From Nectonema munidae (taxonomy: Eukaryota > Nematomorpha > Nectonematoida > Nectonematidae): 64,000 nt of DNA. Numbering within the stretch: position 1 is the stretch's first letter; each line of letters starts with the position of its first letter. The notes under the pieces were generated by a model. The model was not told the origin of the DNA, did no database searches, and worked only from the letters and a program-made list of their open reading frames with translations. The stretch spans positions 660,501-724,500 of the forward strand of contig JAUIRK010000567.1 in assembly GCA_030549495.1 (NCBI GenBank), read 5' to 3'. Of the stretch, positions 35,888 to 47,050 are shown piece after piece. A program made the position numbers and the translations under genes.

Positions 35888-37514
35888 AAATTAATAGGAG
35901 GCATAAAAAATGAGATAGTTTATTTGATATTTTCAAGTTTTTATAGGCAGCAAAAGTCAACGTTGAAGTAGCTAATCCTTATAGGGTGATTTGGCAACGT
36001 ACATTTTGTAAGGAATCATAGTATACAAAAAATGGTAGTTTAATCACTTTTCATACAATTATTTAAGCCTATAAACACAAAATCATAAAAAAAACGATCT
36101 TAACTAACATAAATCATAAAAATCATAGTATACGAGAACAAGAAAATCTTTGCGTTTTTTGACTCTGTCTATAAATAAAATTCTGACAGCTGTCATAAAT
36201 AGATCAAGTACATTTTTAACAACTGAAACATTTTGTTTCGATATTATATTTTTATTATAATAATCAACAACAAATTTTCTTAAAAAAATGATTTAATTAA
36301 TTATGTACAGTGTTACTTGAAGATTATAAAAAATCTGTTCAAATATTAAACAAATAGAGTATTTTTGCTTTTAAACTGATATTCATTCCCAAATATCTAT
36401 TGAAAAAAAATTTCTTGACTTAGAAAATTAAAGTTTTCAAATGTTACAAACTTACTGATAAAGATTAAGTGACCTTTGTTGGAAAATTTTTTAACGCGAG
36501 TCTGATAATATTCATTGATATAAAATTGTAACGATTGAAAACTATTTTTCTCTCATTTAAAAACAAACAAATTTTCATTTTTGCAAAATGCTTGGTGTAT
36601 TGATGGAACTAAATTTTTACCAAAAATCTCTGTAATTAATTTGAATAGCTGAACTTTGGTATCATGAAAAAAGGTTCTGAAAATATAGAACTTATATTCC
36701 GCTAAAAACTAGTTTCTAATGAGATAAAATAGAATTATTTTTAATTTAACTCTAAATGCCAATTTGACAGAAGCAGTGGTGTAGCCAAAAAAAAAGTTGA
36801 TAGAAGGGGCACAATTTAAAAACAAAAAACTTGCGCAACATTATTTATACTTTCTTGATCCTTTCATTGGAGAAATTTTCAAAAACCGATATCGCATAAG
36901 TTGCATGGGGGCAGCGGTACATAGGAGAGTGGGCACGGCCCCTCATGCCCCAGCCTATCTACGTCACTGGAGAGAAGAGAGCTGAATGAGATAGTAGAGC
37001 TTAACAAGAGAAGAGGGCTTGAATGAAAGAAGAGAGCTTGAGTGAATGATTGAGTTTTAGCAGAGAAAGCGGAAGAGAAAAACAGAGAAGAGAGAAAGAG
37101 AAATAGAATCACTGCGACAGAAGAAGATGAGAAAATCTAGTGGATCAATTACATGTGCTTGCTCAAAAATACTACATGGAGACACTGTGATAAACATTGC
37201 TTACTTATTCTGTGCATATTGGAACAATGGATTATTATTATTATTATATAGCTCTTACATCGTTTGTAAAATATTTTTGATAGGAATTTCAGAGCAGCTT
37301 GACACATGATGTTTGACTTAATTCTGCATTCCCTCTTTTATTCTCTTATCTTACATTATCATGTATTCGAATGATCATTACATCCTATAATACGATCATC
37401 ATACATGTTTTATAAACAAGCTCTAAAGCAACTCAATTATAGGAAACTATTTGGGGGGGGGGGGGGGGGGAGGGGAAGGCAAAGGTCATTTGCGCCCCCG
37501 CATGTGCGTCCCTG
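35888..37514. repeat. Unclassified interspersed repeat, copy 1
   Basis: Matches 49340-50986 along most of its length (starting aataggaggcataaa, then ccttatagggtgattt, agaatttcagagcagcttgaca, and a G-run near the 3' end). It ends in gcgcccccgcatgtgcgtccctg, the complement of a CAGGGACGCACATG end. It is non-coding. An MITE (36774-36969) sits inside. Copy 2 lacks several segments. The 20-bp G tract at 37452-37470 is at the same place as a shorter G-run in copy 2. Confidence 0.7.
36774..36969. mobile_element. Small hAT-type MITE within the repeat
   Basis: The ends are CAGTGGTGTAGCCA at 36774 and, complementarily, CAGTGACGTAGATAGG ending at 36969. The flanks are gacagaag (36766-36773) and gagagaag (36970-36977), an 8-bp duplication with one mismatch. 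The same right end occurs at the equivalent site in repeat copy 2 (50026), so the insertion predates the spread of the larger repeat. Confidence 0.65.
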
Positions 37515-38345
37515 CCCTCGTTTTCTTGTACCTTTCCTGCAACAGAACTGTACATCCAGTTGGTGACAAAACAGTCTTTGCCAGAACCACAGGAAATGAA
37601 AAAAAATGATTTTATCGTGGTTTTGTGTGTATGCGCAGATGGTGCCAAGCTGAAGCCAATGCTCATCTTCAAAAGAAAGACTGTTCCTATGGAGAAATTC
37701 CCCAGTGGTGTGGTTGTTCATGTGAATGAAAAGGGTGGATGGACAGAGACGCCATGTTTGTATGGCTCCAGAAAGCTTTTTGATTTCGTCCTGTGGAGTG
37801 CGTCAGCAGCGCACCCTGATGGTGTGGGATTCATTTCTTGCACACTTAATCGATGACGCCAAAAACTTCACCCAACGGGGATACACCACAGATCCTGCTA
37901 TCATACCTGGTGGGCCTACCTCTGTTTTGCAACCACTCGATGTAAGCTTGAATAAACCATTCGTGGATCACCTTCTTTACCAATGGGACCAGTGGTGAAG
38001 CACCAGTCACCAATGCCGAAAATCTCAAGATGCCAAGTTTGGTGAAAGTGGCAGAATGGGTAAATGCTGTATGGGAACAGATTGAGCTAGGCATGGTACC
38101 ATACTCTTTTAAGAAGTATGGCATCAGCAATGCCATGGACGGCGATATTCTTTGGCAAGAACAGGAACAAGACTCTCAAGGTGTGTTGGATGAGGACAAC
38201 CCCCATGATGATATCATGACCGAGGAGCAAGCATAACAGCTGTTCTACGAATCCAGCGATGAAGAAGTTTATTACTGTATTTTTGTAGTTGAAATAAATC
38301 AAATAGCGCCTTGTTTCTATTTGTTTCACCCAGTTTTTGGGCGAG
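37515..38345 (+). mobile_element. pogo-type transposase fragment (DDE core and C-terminus)
   Basis: Plus-strand fragments in shifting frames give the pogo/Tigger DDE_1 core: a degraded PATRTVHPVGDKTVF region, NDFIVVLCVCADGAKLKPM and FPSGVVVHVNEKGG (37560-37790). VWDSFLAHLIDDAK follows (second catalytic Asp region, near 37830). TSVLQPLDVSLNKPFVDHL (37920-37975) and a C-terminal AEWVNAVWEQIE with an acidic tail end it near 38236. The N-terminal DNA-binding part is absent; the left edge abuts the repeat ending at 37514. It belongs to a different pogo subfamily from the element at 21892. Confidence 0.8.
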
Positions 38346-38349
38346 AAAT

Positions 38350-38927
38350 GGGTTGAAAATTTTGCTGATGAAAAGAGAGCGTTTTATATCCACTTATACT
38401 CGAGTTCATCGATTTTCCTAGAATTTTGGTTTTTTTTTTCCAAAAACTTTCTTTTCATATACTGAACTTTGTGTCTTTACACAAGATATTTGTGTGGTAA
38501 AAAATGTTCATTCTTTGATTTTATTGCATTTTACAGCCTTTTTAGAGCAATAATAATAATTATCAGGACTCCTTCTAAAAACATGCAAGTCCACAACCCT
38601 TTCTCTATGCTTTACTTTTTTTTCGGAAAAAATTGTTTCTTTAAATGCAGAATTATAAAGATCAAAAACACAACGAATTTTCCTTGCTTTTGAGTTATTA
38701 TCATTAAAATTAAGAAACTTTTTTATTTCCAAAAATCTCTCCAGAGAAATAACATACTCAATGTAGGGGACGGAAAGGTCCTTCTCTTTTCGACCGATAA
38801 TGTCTAAGTTGGGACAAATTATTATAGCCCATTAGCATATGTATATGCCTATGAAAGCATATAGTATTTCAGGTAATTAAATTTCAAATATTCACTCTTG
38901 TTGAGTTAGTTGCGTATAAATTAGTTT
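38350..38927. other. Spacer, nothing recognised
   Basis: AT-rich, short chance frames on both strands. Confidence 0.35.
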
Positions 38928-38937
38928 GAGGGACTAT

Positions 38938-39297
38938 CATCATCATCATCCATTTTGCCTTCTAGGCCTGGCTATTGTTCCCAAAGAGTTAGGGTCAACC
39001 AGTTTCCTGCAACAACTACGCCATTTCATTCTTTCTTTAGCATCACTTAGCACAAGCTTTCTTTTTTCCATGTCGTGGTGAATCACTTCATTCCATGCTT
39101 TCTTTGGTCTTCCCTTCATCTTTCCATCAATCAATTCATCTTTTATCTTCTTTACAACGTTCCCTTCGGACATCCTTTCGACATGACCAAACCAACGTAA
39201 TCTATTCTCTTCTAAATGCACTTCTATATCCTCAATTCCCATTTTCTTTCTCAATACATCGTTAGCAATCCTATCTTTCAGCGTCTTTCCAGTTTGA
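38938..39297 (-). mobile_element. 5'-truncated LINE 3' end with target duplication
   Basis: The minus strand encodes the C-terminus of an endonuclease-RT LINE: RKKMGIEDIEVHLEENRLRW, FGHVERMSEGNVVKK, MKGRPKKAWNEVIHHDM. This is the same general type as the LINE at 1-1400. The 3' end is a (GAT)n-type tail (38938-38950). The direct repeat gagggactat flanks it at 38928-38937 and 39298-39307, marking the insertion exactly. The insert is only about 360 bp because of 5' truncation. Confidence 0.8.
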
Positions 39298-39309
39298 GAG
39301 GGACTATAA

Positions 39310-39830
39310 TATTAATCATTTTTTCAAAATCACTTACAGCATTGAACACTTTATAATCGTTTGAAAACTAGCATTTCAATTTTTGGCTTTACGAATAGTG
39401 GAGGAAGCGTAAAGTAAATTACACTCTTTTGTCTCTTTCAATCATTTCAATTCAGCACACAAACATACTTTTGGTATCAGAATTCGAAAGTAGGAATCTT
39501 GGATTTGTGCCAATCTTCACGCAGTTGTTTTCACCTAATCAGCACGTTTTCATCACCTTGATCAAGGCAGGGTACGTCATGATCAGAATTCTCAGGGAAA
39601 ATGATTTCCAAAACATTGTCTTACTTTTTTAAAATTCTCTCCCTGCTCGATAAAATTTCTTATTCATAACGATAGCAAGTAAGGCGAAATGAAAATGATG
39701 TTTGAATGGAAAATATTTGTGAGTGAGTAGGTGCAGTTTTAAGCTGAAATGAATATAAGAGTTATCGATTTTAAAAACTTTATTCCAAAGTCCACTCCAA
39801 ACGAGATATAAAATTTCAAATTTTCAATGC
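39310..39830. other. Spacer, nothing recognised
   Basis: No motif or element ends recognised. Confidence 0.35.
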
Positions 39831-39834
39831 ATTT

Positions 39835-42749
39835 GATGAATAACTTACAAATGAGATTAAGAACATGTAGCAATTTATAACAAAGCAACACTCTAAATAA
39901 AGAGACAAATTGAAGCTAAAATCTTTGCAAAAATGATCTTGCAATAGTACAGTACAATCTTGCTTATTAATCTTGCATAACCAATTTTTACATACGCAGT
40001 TAAACATTATTATGCAAAAAATGATGTCGAAACAGACATTCATAGCAAAGTAGCAGCAATCTGCTACTATAAATATAAAAGCTTTGCACAAACATCTGAC
40101 AATAGTGAAATGTAGGACTTGTTTATCAAAATCGTGCACAACCATTTTTACTCAATTAATTTCATATTATAATGGTACTACAAACAGTTAAAAGATTATT
40201 ATTATTATGCATACTTTTTCTCATTTTGTTAGCAAAAGGGTGGTATCGTACTCAATAAACAACAACCAATTTGATACAAGTAGCTTTTAACCCTTTAAGA
40301 CCGAGAGGACATATATGTCCGTTCCTAAAAAATTCTCATTTAAAAAAAATTCAAGTTTGGAAATTAGAAAACCCAAAAGTTGTTTTAAAGAATAAATCTT
40401 TTACTAATCCTCAACGATCTTTTAAATTTTTGTTAACTTTTTTATATGAATTTTGCTAGTTAAATATTACCAGTAACAAATGTGCATTTTTTAATAAAAA
40501 TGATGATCTTGAAAACTTCATAAATATTCAATCCGTCAAGTTATGAAATCTCAAAAGATAGTATATGCCTGGCAGTAGATCATCAAATTATACCGGACAT
40601 ATATGTCACGCCAGGTCTTAAGACACATGCATGCATGTTGCCAACACCGAAAAGAGACGCTCAAAGTTTTGACAGTCCATATGTTTTTTTGATTAATTGT
40701 ACTCACGTGTCTTCTCATTTTTGTTTATGCCTCGGATTCGTAGTTTCATTGTGAAAGAAGATTGCATTGAAGAGTTCCTCTTACCCGAAAATAGTGATGA
40801 TGAAAGCGAAAATTATGAAAATTTCAACTTGGATTTTGAGGATCAGCAATATTTGGAAGAAGATGATGAAAATCAAGCAGAAGAGATTGAAATCGTAGAT
40901 TCTCAACTCAAAGAGTACACTCCGTTTGTTTCACAAGACCTTGAAATTAGAGATTTTACATGAACAAAAAGAGACGAGTGTTTTTCCATACCGTTGTCCT
41001 ATAGAAGTTGGGGTAAGATAAATGATGAAATTGAAAACATAAGTAATACAAATTGTTATGAAATTTTTTCTAAAACTTGTAATTTTGACATTTTAATGTG
41101 TGATTTACTCAATCAAACCAAAATTTACATGAATCAAAAAGGAATTGTAGGAAAAATTGATTTTAAAGAGATGTATTGTTTTATAGGTATACACTTGTAT
41201 ATGGGCGTACATAAACTGCCAAAGTTGAGGGATTATTGGAGTACGTGTTCAATTTTGGACGTAACTTATATCGCTATTCTAATGACCCGTGATCGTTTCT
41301 TTTTTTACGTTCTGTTCTACATTACAATGAAAATAGGAAGTGTCTCCCTATTAGGGATCCAAAACATGATAGAATAGTATTTGAGCTTTTGAAATAGCTA
41401 TGACTTCTACTCATCAGCAATCAATTGATGAGCATATGATTAAGTTCAAAGGACATCATTTTGCTAAACAGTTTATAAAAAATAAACCTGTAAAATGGGG
41501 TTTTAAGTTTTGGTGTCGTTGTGATAGTTTGTCTGGTTATCTTTTTGAGTGTCATTTGTATGCTGGGAAAATTGAAGAAGTGAAGAATGGGTTTACACTT
41601 GGTGAAAGGGTAGTAAAAAAATTGACCAAAAACTTTTAAGGATCTGGAGTAGAGCTATACATGGACAACTTTATTTCTTCACCTAACTTGTTTAGAGACT
41701 TGGGAAATAATAAAATGTATGCCTTTGGAACAGTGAGAAAGAATCTTGGTTTGCCGAAATTTTTTTTACCGAACAAAAAGATGAAAAGAGGAGACATTGA
41801 ATACTTTGTTTCTGGTGCTTGTGGAGTTGTCAAATGGATGGAGGACAACAGGTGTGTACTTGTTTTGTCAAATTTTTTAAACCCAAAAGAAACAAAGTTT
41901 ATAGAAAGGAGGAAGAAGAAGTCAAAAGAAAAAGAGAAGGTGTGCTGTCCAATAATTGTATCTGAGTATAATAAATATATGAAAGGAGTTGATACAATGG
42001 AACAATTGTCATCTTATTATAAAAATGAAAGAAGATCAAAGACAAAATATTATCACAAAATTTTTTTTTGAGTTACTAGAAATTGGAATCAATAATTCAT
42101 ACATTTTATATAAAAAAAATTTAAAACTCGTTCTCCAACAAAAATCAAACTTGTCTATCTTCGGGTGAATTTAGAATGGAGAGTATTAAAGTATTAACAT
42201 CTGATTTTTGATCAAGAAAAAGGAAGATTCCAGAGAGTTCGAGCACATCACACGTTATTACTACTACGCCATAACATTTAGTTGAAGCCGTTGAAAAAAG
42301 AGGAAGATGCACGTTATGGAGTTCCAAAAAACAGTAGTGAAAGACCTCGTTTCAATGTATGACTTTCTCTATTTTTCTATGTTGTTCCACAAAAAGAAAC
42401 TGTTTCAAGCAATTCCATGAACCTTGATTTTGTTTCGGTCAATAAAGTTTTGTATTAAAACTCTTTACTTTTTATTACCCTTCAGTCCGACAGTGACAAA
42501 TATGTCACGATTCGTATTCTTGACTAAAACATGAAAAATTTCTCGGACTGAAAGGGATGAAAAAGTTGTCCTTAATAGCAATGTTTTTGTCAATAATATA
42601 GTACAAATCCGAATATTGAGGTTGTCCCTAATATTGAGGGATACTTTTCATATAAAAACCATTATATAAAAAACGGTCCTCAATGAATTGTCCTTATTTT
42701 TGAGGTGTCCTTAAGTTAAAAGACGTAAAGATGTCTCTCGGTTTTACTT
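39835..42749 (-). mobile_element. Second pogo/Tigger remnant (5' end only), split by piggyBac
   Basis: The complement of 42560-42749 matches the first 180 bp of the pogo element at 21892 (aataaggacaattcattgag and ggtttttatat words). The complement of 39835-40286 matches its next part (22090-22520, including tttgctatgaatg). Only this non-coding 5' end survives; no transposase codons remain. The remnant is interrupted by a piggyBac at 40287-42556. Confidence 0.8.
40287..42556 (+). mobile_element. piggyBac-like transposon inserted in a pogo remnant
   Basis: The left end is TTAACCCTTTAAGACCGAG at 40287 and the complementary right end CCCTTTCAGTCCGAG finishes at 42556; the right TTAA has decayed. 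The transposase starts at ATG 40727 (MPRIRSFIVKED), with an acidic leader, then SYRSWGKINDEIEN and EMYCFIGIHLYMGVHKLPK. SIDEHMIKFKGHHFAKQF (first Asp), LYMDNFISSPNLF (second Asp) and YMKGVDTMEQLSSYYKNER (third Asp) follow. The reading is broken by stops near 40961 and 41637, by frame changes near 41380 and 42070, and by a lost C-terminus. All three catalytic Asp are still encoded. Palindrome ggacatatatgtcc at 40307-40320 and relatives at 40595 and 42494 lie near the ends. Confidence 0.88.
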
Positions 42750-42759
42750 TAGTTAAATA

Positions 42760-43435
42760 GTATAAACAACAAACAATTCAAATTACACACGGAAATCGAA
42801 GAGTAGTGGGAGCGATAAAAGATCGATGAAGTGAATGCCAATTTCATCGACAGCACTAACTCACAATGGGGCACTCATGACCAAGTATAAAATGTCAAAT
42901 TTTCATTGCATTTCTCGATGAATTTGTCAAACGATATCTTATCAGTAATGTGGAGTATTTTAAAGTGATTGTGCATTAAATGTCACTAAACTTCTTATCA
43001 AAAGAATTATTTTTATTAACACAAATTTAGGAAATTTAAAAAATTTTCGAGTACCTCCACAAAACTTTTGCTTGATCATGAATTGAAAATTTTTCGTTGT
43101 TTTAAACTTAATTGGTCTATTTTCTTCGCAAAAGCATCTTGAACTGAAGCTTTCTATTTAATTCAATGAAGTATTTTAGTTTTGATCATGGCTCATGAGT
43201 GACCCAAAACGGGCGAATATCCCAATGCGATGACTGTGACAGTGCTTTAATAAAATTTATATCTTCTGCTATATGTTATATAAAAGCTGAAACAGATATG
43301 TCATTAGTTTTCAAAAATCGTGACCCCTCCAGGCTAGAATATGTTCAGTTGATAAAATGAGTAGGAGGTGAAGTGTATATTTCATTCGTGCGCTGCTGAT
43401 AAAATGGCGCATGCTTCTTCCAGCGCAGTTGAAAT
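42760..43435. other. Spacer, nothing recognised
   Basis: AT-rich DNA without recognised motifs. Confidence 0.35.
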
Positions 43436-43439
43436 GTTT

Positions 43440-43720
43440 GTTTTGTGCTTAACGTATACAAATCACTGATCACCTCCAACTTCATCTTTGACGTTTTCCT
43501 GCACTAGCGTTTTGTTTACAAATCTCGTGTGCTGCACACACACACTCGTGTCCTCTCATCTGCCTGTTTTCATCTTCTGCCGCGGTCGCCGCCAACATAC
43601 GATGAGTATTCTTTTCGTGCATTTTTTTTCAGTGTGACGTCACTTGTGTTTATCGAAATACGTCACTTTTCTTCCTGTGATGATGGTACGGTTCCCTCTT
43701 CCTCGCCATTGATACATTGA
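43440..43720. promoter_or_regulatory. GC-enriched island with CRE-like sites
   Basis: A GC- and CpG-richer strip (gccgcggtcgccgcc near 43580) with a perfect CRE-type word tgacgtca at 43635-43642 and a second tacgtcac near 43660. A pyrimidine-rich stretch and a possible splice donor (gtaagt near 43861) follow. This could be a promoter with a non-coding first exon, but no coding exon downstream was recognised. Confidence 0.3.
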
Positions 43721-43974
43721 TGATGCATTTATTTATTATTCTTTCCAATCGAATCAGTCAATCATTATAAAAACTTGTTTTCGCCTTTTGTTCTATCTTC
43801 TTTACTGCTCTTCCCATTTTTCTCTTTTTTACCTTCCAGTTTCATTGTTCCTACTTTTGAGTAAGTTATTTTTAATTTTTACTCTGAACTAAGCACTCTT
43901 TTCCTCTCATTTCCTGGATCATATAAACATATATGTAACATTAATTAACCCTATTAATAATGCTGCTGGACAAA

Positions 43975-44078
43975 GTTTGTTCTTCTATCGAAGTATAAGA
44001 AAGTAGGCTTGATTTGGGATCGAACCCTAGACCTTTAATTATCGAAACCCAGTACATAACCAACCTTACTCACGCCCT
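43975..44078 (-). mobile_element. tRNA-like SINE, copy 4
   Basis: On the minus strand: head gggcgtgagtaaggttggtta, B-box-like gggttcgatccc (44016-44027), then caagcctactttctta. Same family as 32429-32570. It sits next to ttaaccctattaa at 43947, another copy of the TTAA-type end seen at 44946. Confidence 0.65.
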
Positions 44079-44824
44079 AATTTTTTGATCACTCCTAAAC
44101 AGCGGTCACTCCTCTAGTTCGGCCAACTTATATAATCTCTAATGCTTTCATATTTTAACCTGAAGAGTGTATATTTAAAATTTAATTTCCTGAAATATGT
44201 GCTTATAGGCATATACACATATGATAATCCGATATCATAATTTATATGCGTATAACGGTCACTCCTATAATTTGTATTTCGGTCAGTAAATTCAAACTAA
44301 AACTAGAATATTTGTCCATAACGCTAAACATAATTTCACTCTCCCTCATGGGTTATACACGATGAAAATTTAAATACAATAACGTTCGCCGAAATGAGAG
44401 ATGTTTTGCAGCAATATAGAATTGCCGTGATTGAATAAGACAGATGGTGCATTCAAAAGCACTCTTCCTCACTTACCGTGTATCTTTTTCTTTTCACTTA
44501 ACTTTTGACTGTAAAATCATCGTTTAACTTTTTACAGTTTATTTCCACCAATCACAAGCATTTGATTCTTTGCATTTGATGCATTTATGATTAGATAGAT
44601 GCGCATATTCTAATAATATACATTGATCTAGCTTATAATCTTACACCTTCGCTTCCTCATCATTACAATACGACATATGCAGTATTAACAAATTTTTTGT
44701 CACATGATGACTTAATGTTGATTGTCTGTCTGTAAAATCTCAAATTATCAAAAAAGAATGACTTTTTGTATCATTTTTTTCTTTTTGTATCATCCCAATC
44801 ACAACTAATAAAGCACAGATATTT

Positions 44825-44945
44825 ATGACAAGCCGTAAGAGAAAGCAACTCACACTTCAACAAAAGGTTGATCTTTTATTAAATGTTAGTGAAGGCAAAA
44901 GTACTCGGCAACTGGCTGAAATTTTCACTAATGGTCGAACGTAAA
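44825..44945 (+). mobile_element. pogo transposase N-terminal fragment, first half
   Basis: ATG at 44825 opens TSRKRKQLTLQQKVDLLLNV followed by GKSTRQLAEIF, a CENP-B/pogo-type helix-turn-helix. The frame reaches GRT and is then cut at the TTAA at 44946. The continuation lies at 47411-47500, where decayed codons read RKRKHISP and NEVSDLLY in the expected order. It is old and broken. Confidence 0.7.
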
Positions 44946-45042
44946 TTAACCCTATTAGTGCTTGGCTAAATTTGTCCGCTCAAGTGCTGGGGGCGTAAAG
45001 TGCCCCTCCTAATTTTTCTCAGATATTAATAAGTTTTTATAA

Positions 45043-45660
45043 ATATTTTTAATGTTACATATATATATTTTAACTATACTGAATTCAGTGGTGATGTCTA
45101 TTTTTTTTATTATCAAAATCAATCAAACCTGTCAAAAAATTGATTTATATTTGACAGCTCATCTCAAAAAAGAACCTTTTACTGAAATGAATATAAAGTT
45201 TTTTACACATATATACACATTTTCAAGTATGCTCAATTCAGTGGTGATATTAATTTTTTTTAATGAAAATCAATCAAATCTGTCAAAAAATTTATTTACA
45301 TATGACAGCTCATTTCAAAAAAACTTTTTATCTAAATAATTATATAAAGTTTTTTACACAAATCTACCCATTTTTAAGCATGCTGAATTCAGAGGTGATA
45401 TTCATTTTTTTTATGACAATCAATCAAACAGGTCAAAAAATTGATTTATCTCAAAAAGAAACATTTTATCCGGATAATTATATAAAGTTTTTTACACACA
45501 TACCCATTTTCAAGAAAGCTATACTGGAGATATTATTTTATTTATAAAAGTCAGTCAAACCTGACAAAAAAACATTTAAATATGACAGCCCATGTCAAAA
45601 TTAAAATTTTTATTCTTATACATGTATACCCATTTTCAAGTATGTAGAATTTAATGATGT
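45043..45660. repeat. Tandem repeat array A, about 150-bp unit, four to five copies
   Basis: Marked by recurring ctgaattcagtggtgat-like words near 45080, 45233, 45384, 45522 and 45642, each followed by caatcaaacctgtcaaaaaa, then tatgacagctcat and aaagttttttacaca. Spacing is about 150 bp and shortens towards the end. Units differ by many substitutions, so the array is old. Confidence 0.8.
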
Positions 45661-46074
45661 TTAGGCCTGAATATTTGTCAACCAATCTCAATTAAATCTT
45701 TTTTGAAGCACCCAATATTAGATCATTAGAACATGGTAGATCTTCCATTTAGTAAAGATACATTTTTTTTTAAATTATTTGTTTTGATCACATATGTTAT
45801 CTTTTCAATTAGTTTTCAACTTGGTTCCTTCTCTCATACTAATCTTCAAAAGATTTTACAATACGTTTTCTTCTTTTTTAAATAAATATTTCATATTCAA
45901 GATGATTCAAGAATGTATTTATAAGCCCAAATATAAAAATATATTTTTTCTATATACCTAATATGCAACGATTTTTTGAAAAAATATTACAGAACTGATT
46001 TTCAGGCATACATCACTTATTCAATTTCCACTTCCAAATATTTTTTAACCATATTAGCCAAAATGGAGTACAAT

Positions 46075-47050
46075 AATAAAATAAGCATAGTCTATTTGGT
46101 ACAAAAACAGATATTTTATTTGAGAGAAATTTTATTTTTTTGAAAATATTTTTGAGGACAGTATCTAGGAGTAAACCGCAAATCTGATTGAAGCTTTCAG
46201 ATATTTTAAAACCATAAATGCCTAATCTGAGTCAAAAAATATAACCAGTATCTTCCATTTGGCATAAAAACCGATTTTATTTAAATTTCAAAAAATATTT
46301 CTGTAGGCATTAGACGTAAATCGAACATTTGATTAACACTTTCTGGCATTTTAAAACTTCTAAATGCAAAAACTGAATTAAGAAATAAAACTATCATTGT
46401 TGATTTGGTATAAAAACATATATTTCATGTAAAATTAGAGAGAATATTTTTGGACATTGATTTCAGACGTAAAACGCAATTTTGATTGACACTGACAGTA
46501 AAACCTCTAAATGCGAAAACTGATTCCAGAAATGAAACAAACCATCATGATCTATTTCGTATAGAAACCTATATTTTATGTAAAATTTAAATCAATATTT
46601 TGGAAACAAATTTTAGAACTAAACGTAATTGATACTTAGATATTTTCACATCCTAAATGCAAAAATTGAGTCCATAAATGAAACCAGCATGGTTGATTTG
46701 GTATAAAATATATATTTCATATAAAATTTGAGATATATTTGAAAACAGTTTTCAAACTTAAACCGCATATTTGATTGACACTAACGGATATTTTAAAACC
46801 TCTAAATGCAAAAACTGAGTCCAGAAATGTAACTAGCATAGTTGATTTGGTATAAAGCATATATTTCATCTAAAATTAGAATGAATGTTTGTGGAGATAG
46901 TTTTTCGACGTAAACTGAAATTTGATTGACACTAACGGATATTTTAAAACCTCTAAATGGAAAAACTGATTTAAGAAGTATAACTAGAATGGTTGATTTG
47001 GTATAAAACATATGTTTTATGTAAAATTCGAAGGAATATTTTATTAGATA
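46075..47050. repeat. Tandem repeat array B, about 147-bp unit, about seven copies
   Basis: The word tgatttggtataaaa or a close variant occurs near 46092, 46256, 46404, 46550, 46695, 46842 and 46993, a regular step of 145-151 bp after a first step of about 164. Each unit also has aaacctctaaatgcaaaaac and ttgattgacact. No relation to array A except the shared tgattgaca-like words. Confidence 0.82.

Noticed and set aside
37433-37721. Minus-strand frames ending in proline runs
   Set aside because: The prolines come from the G-run of a repeat, and the rest is antisense to a pogo transposase fragment.
39816-40145. 109-codon minus-strand frame similar to a plus-strand frame at 22269-22541
   Set aside because: The similarity is between two copies of the pogo non-coding 5' end, not between proteins; it does not extend into transposase codons.
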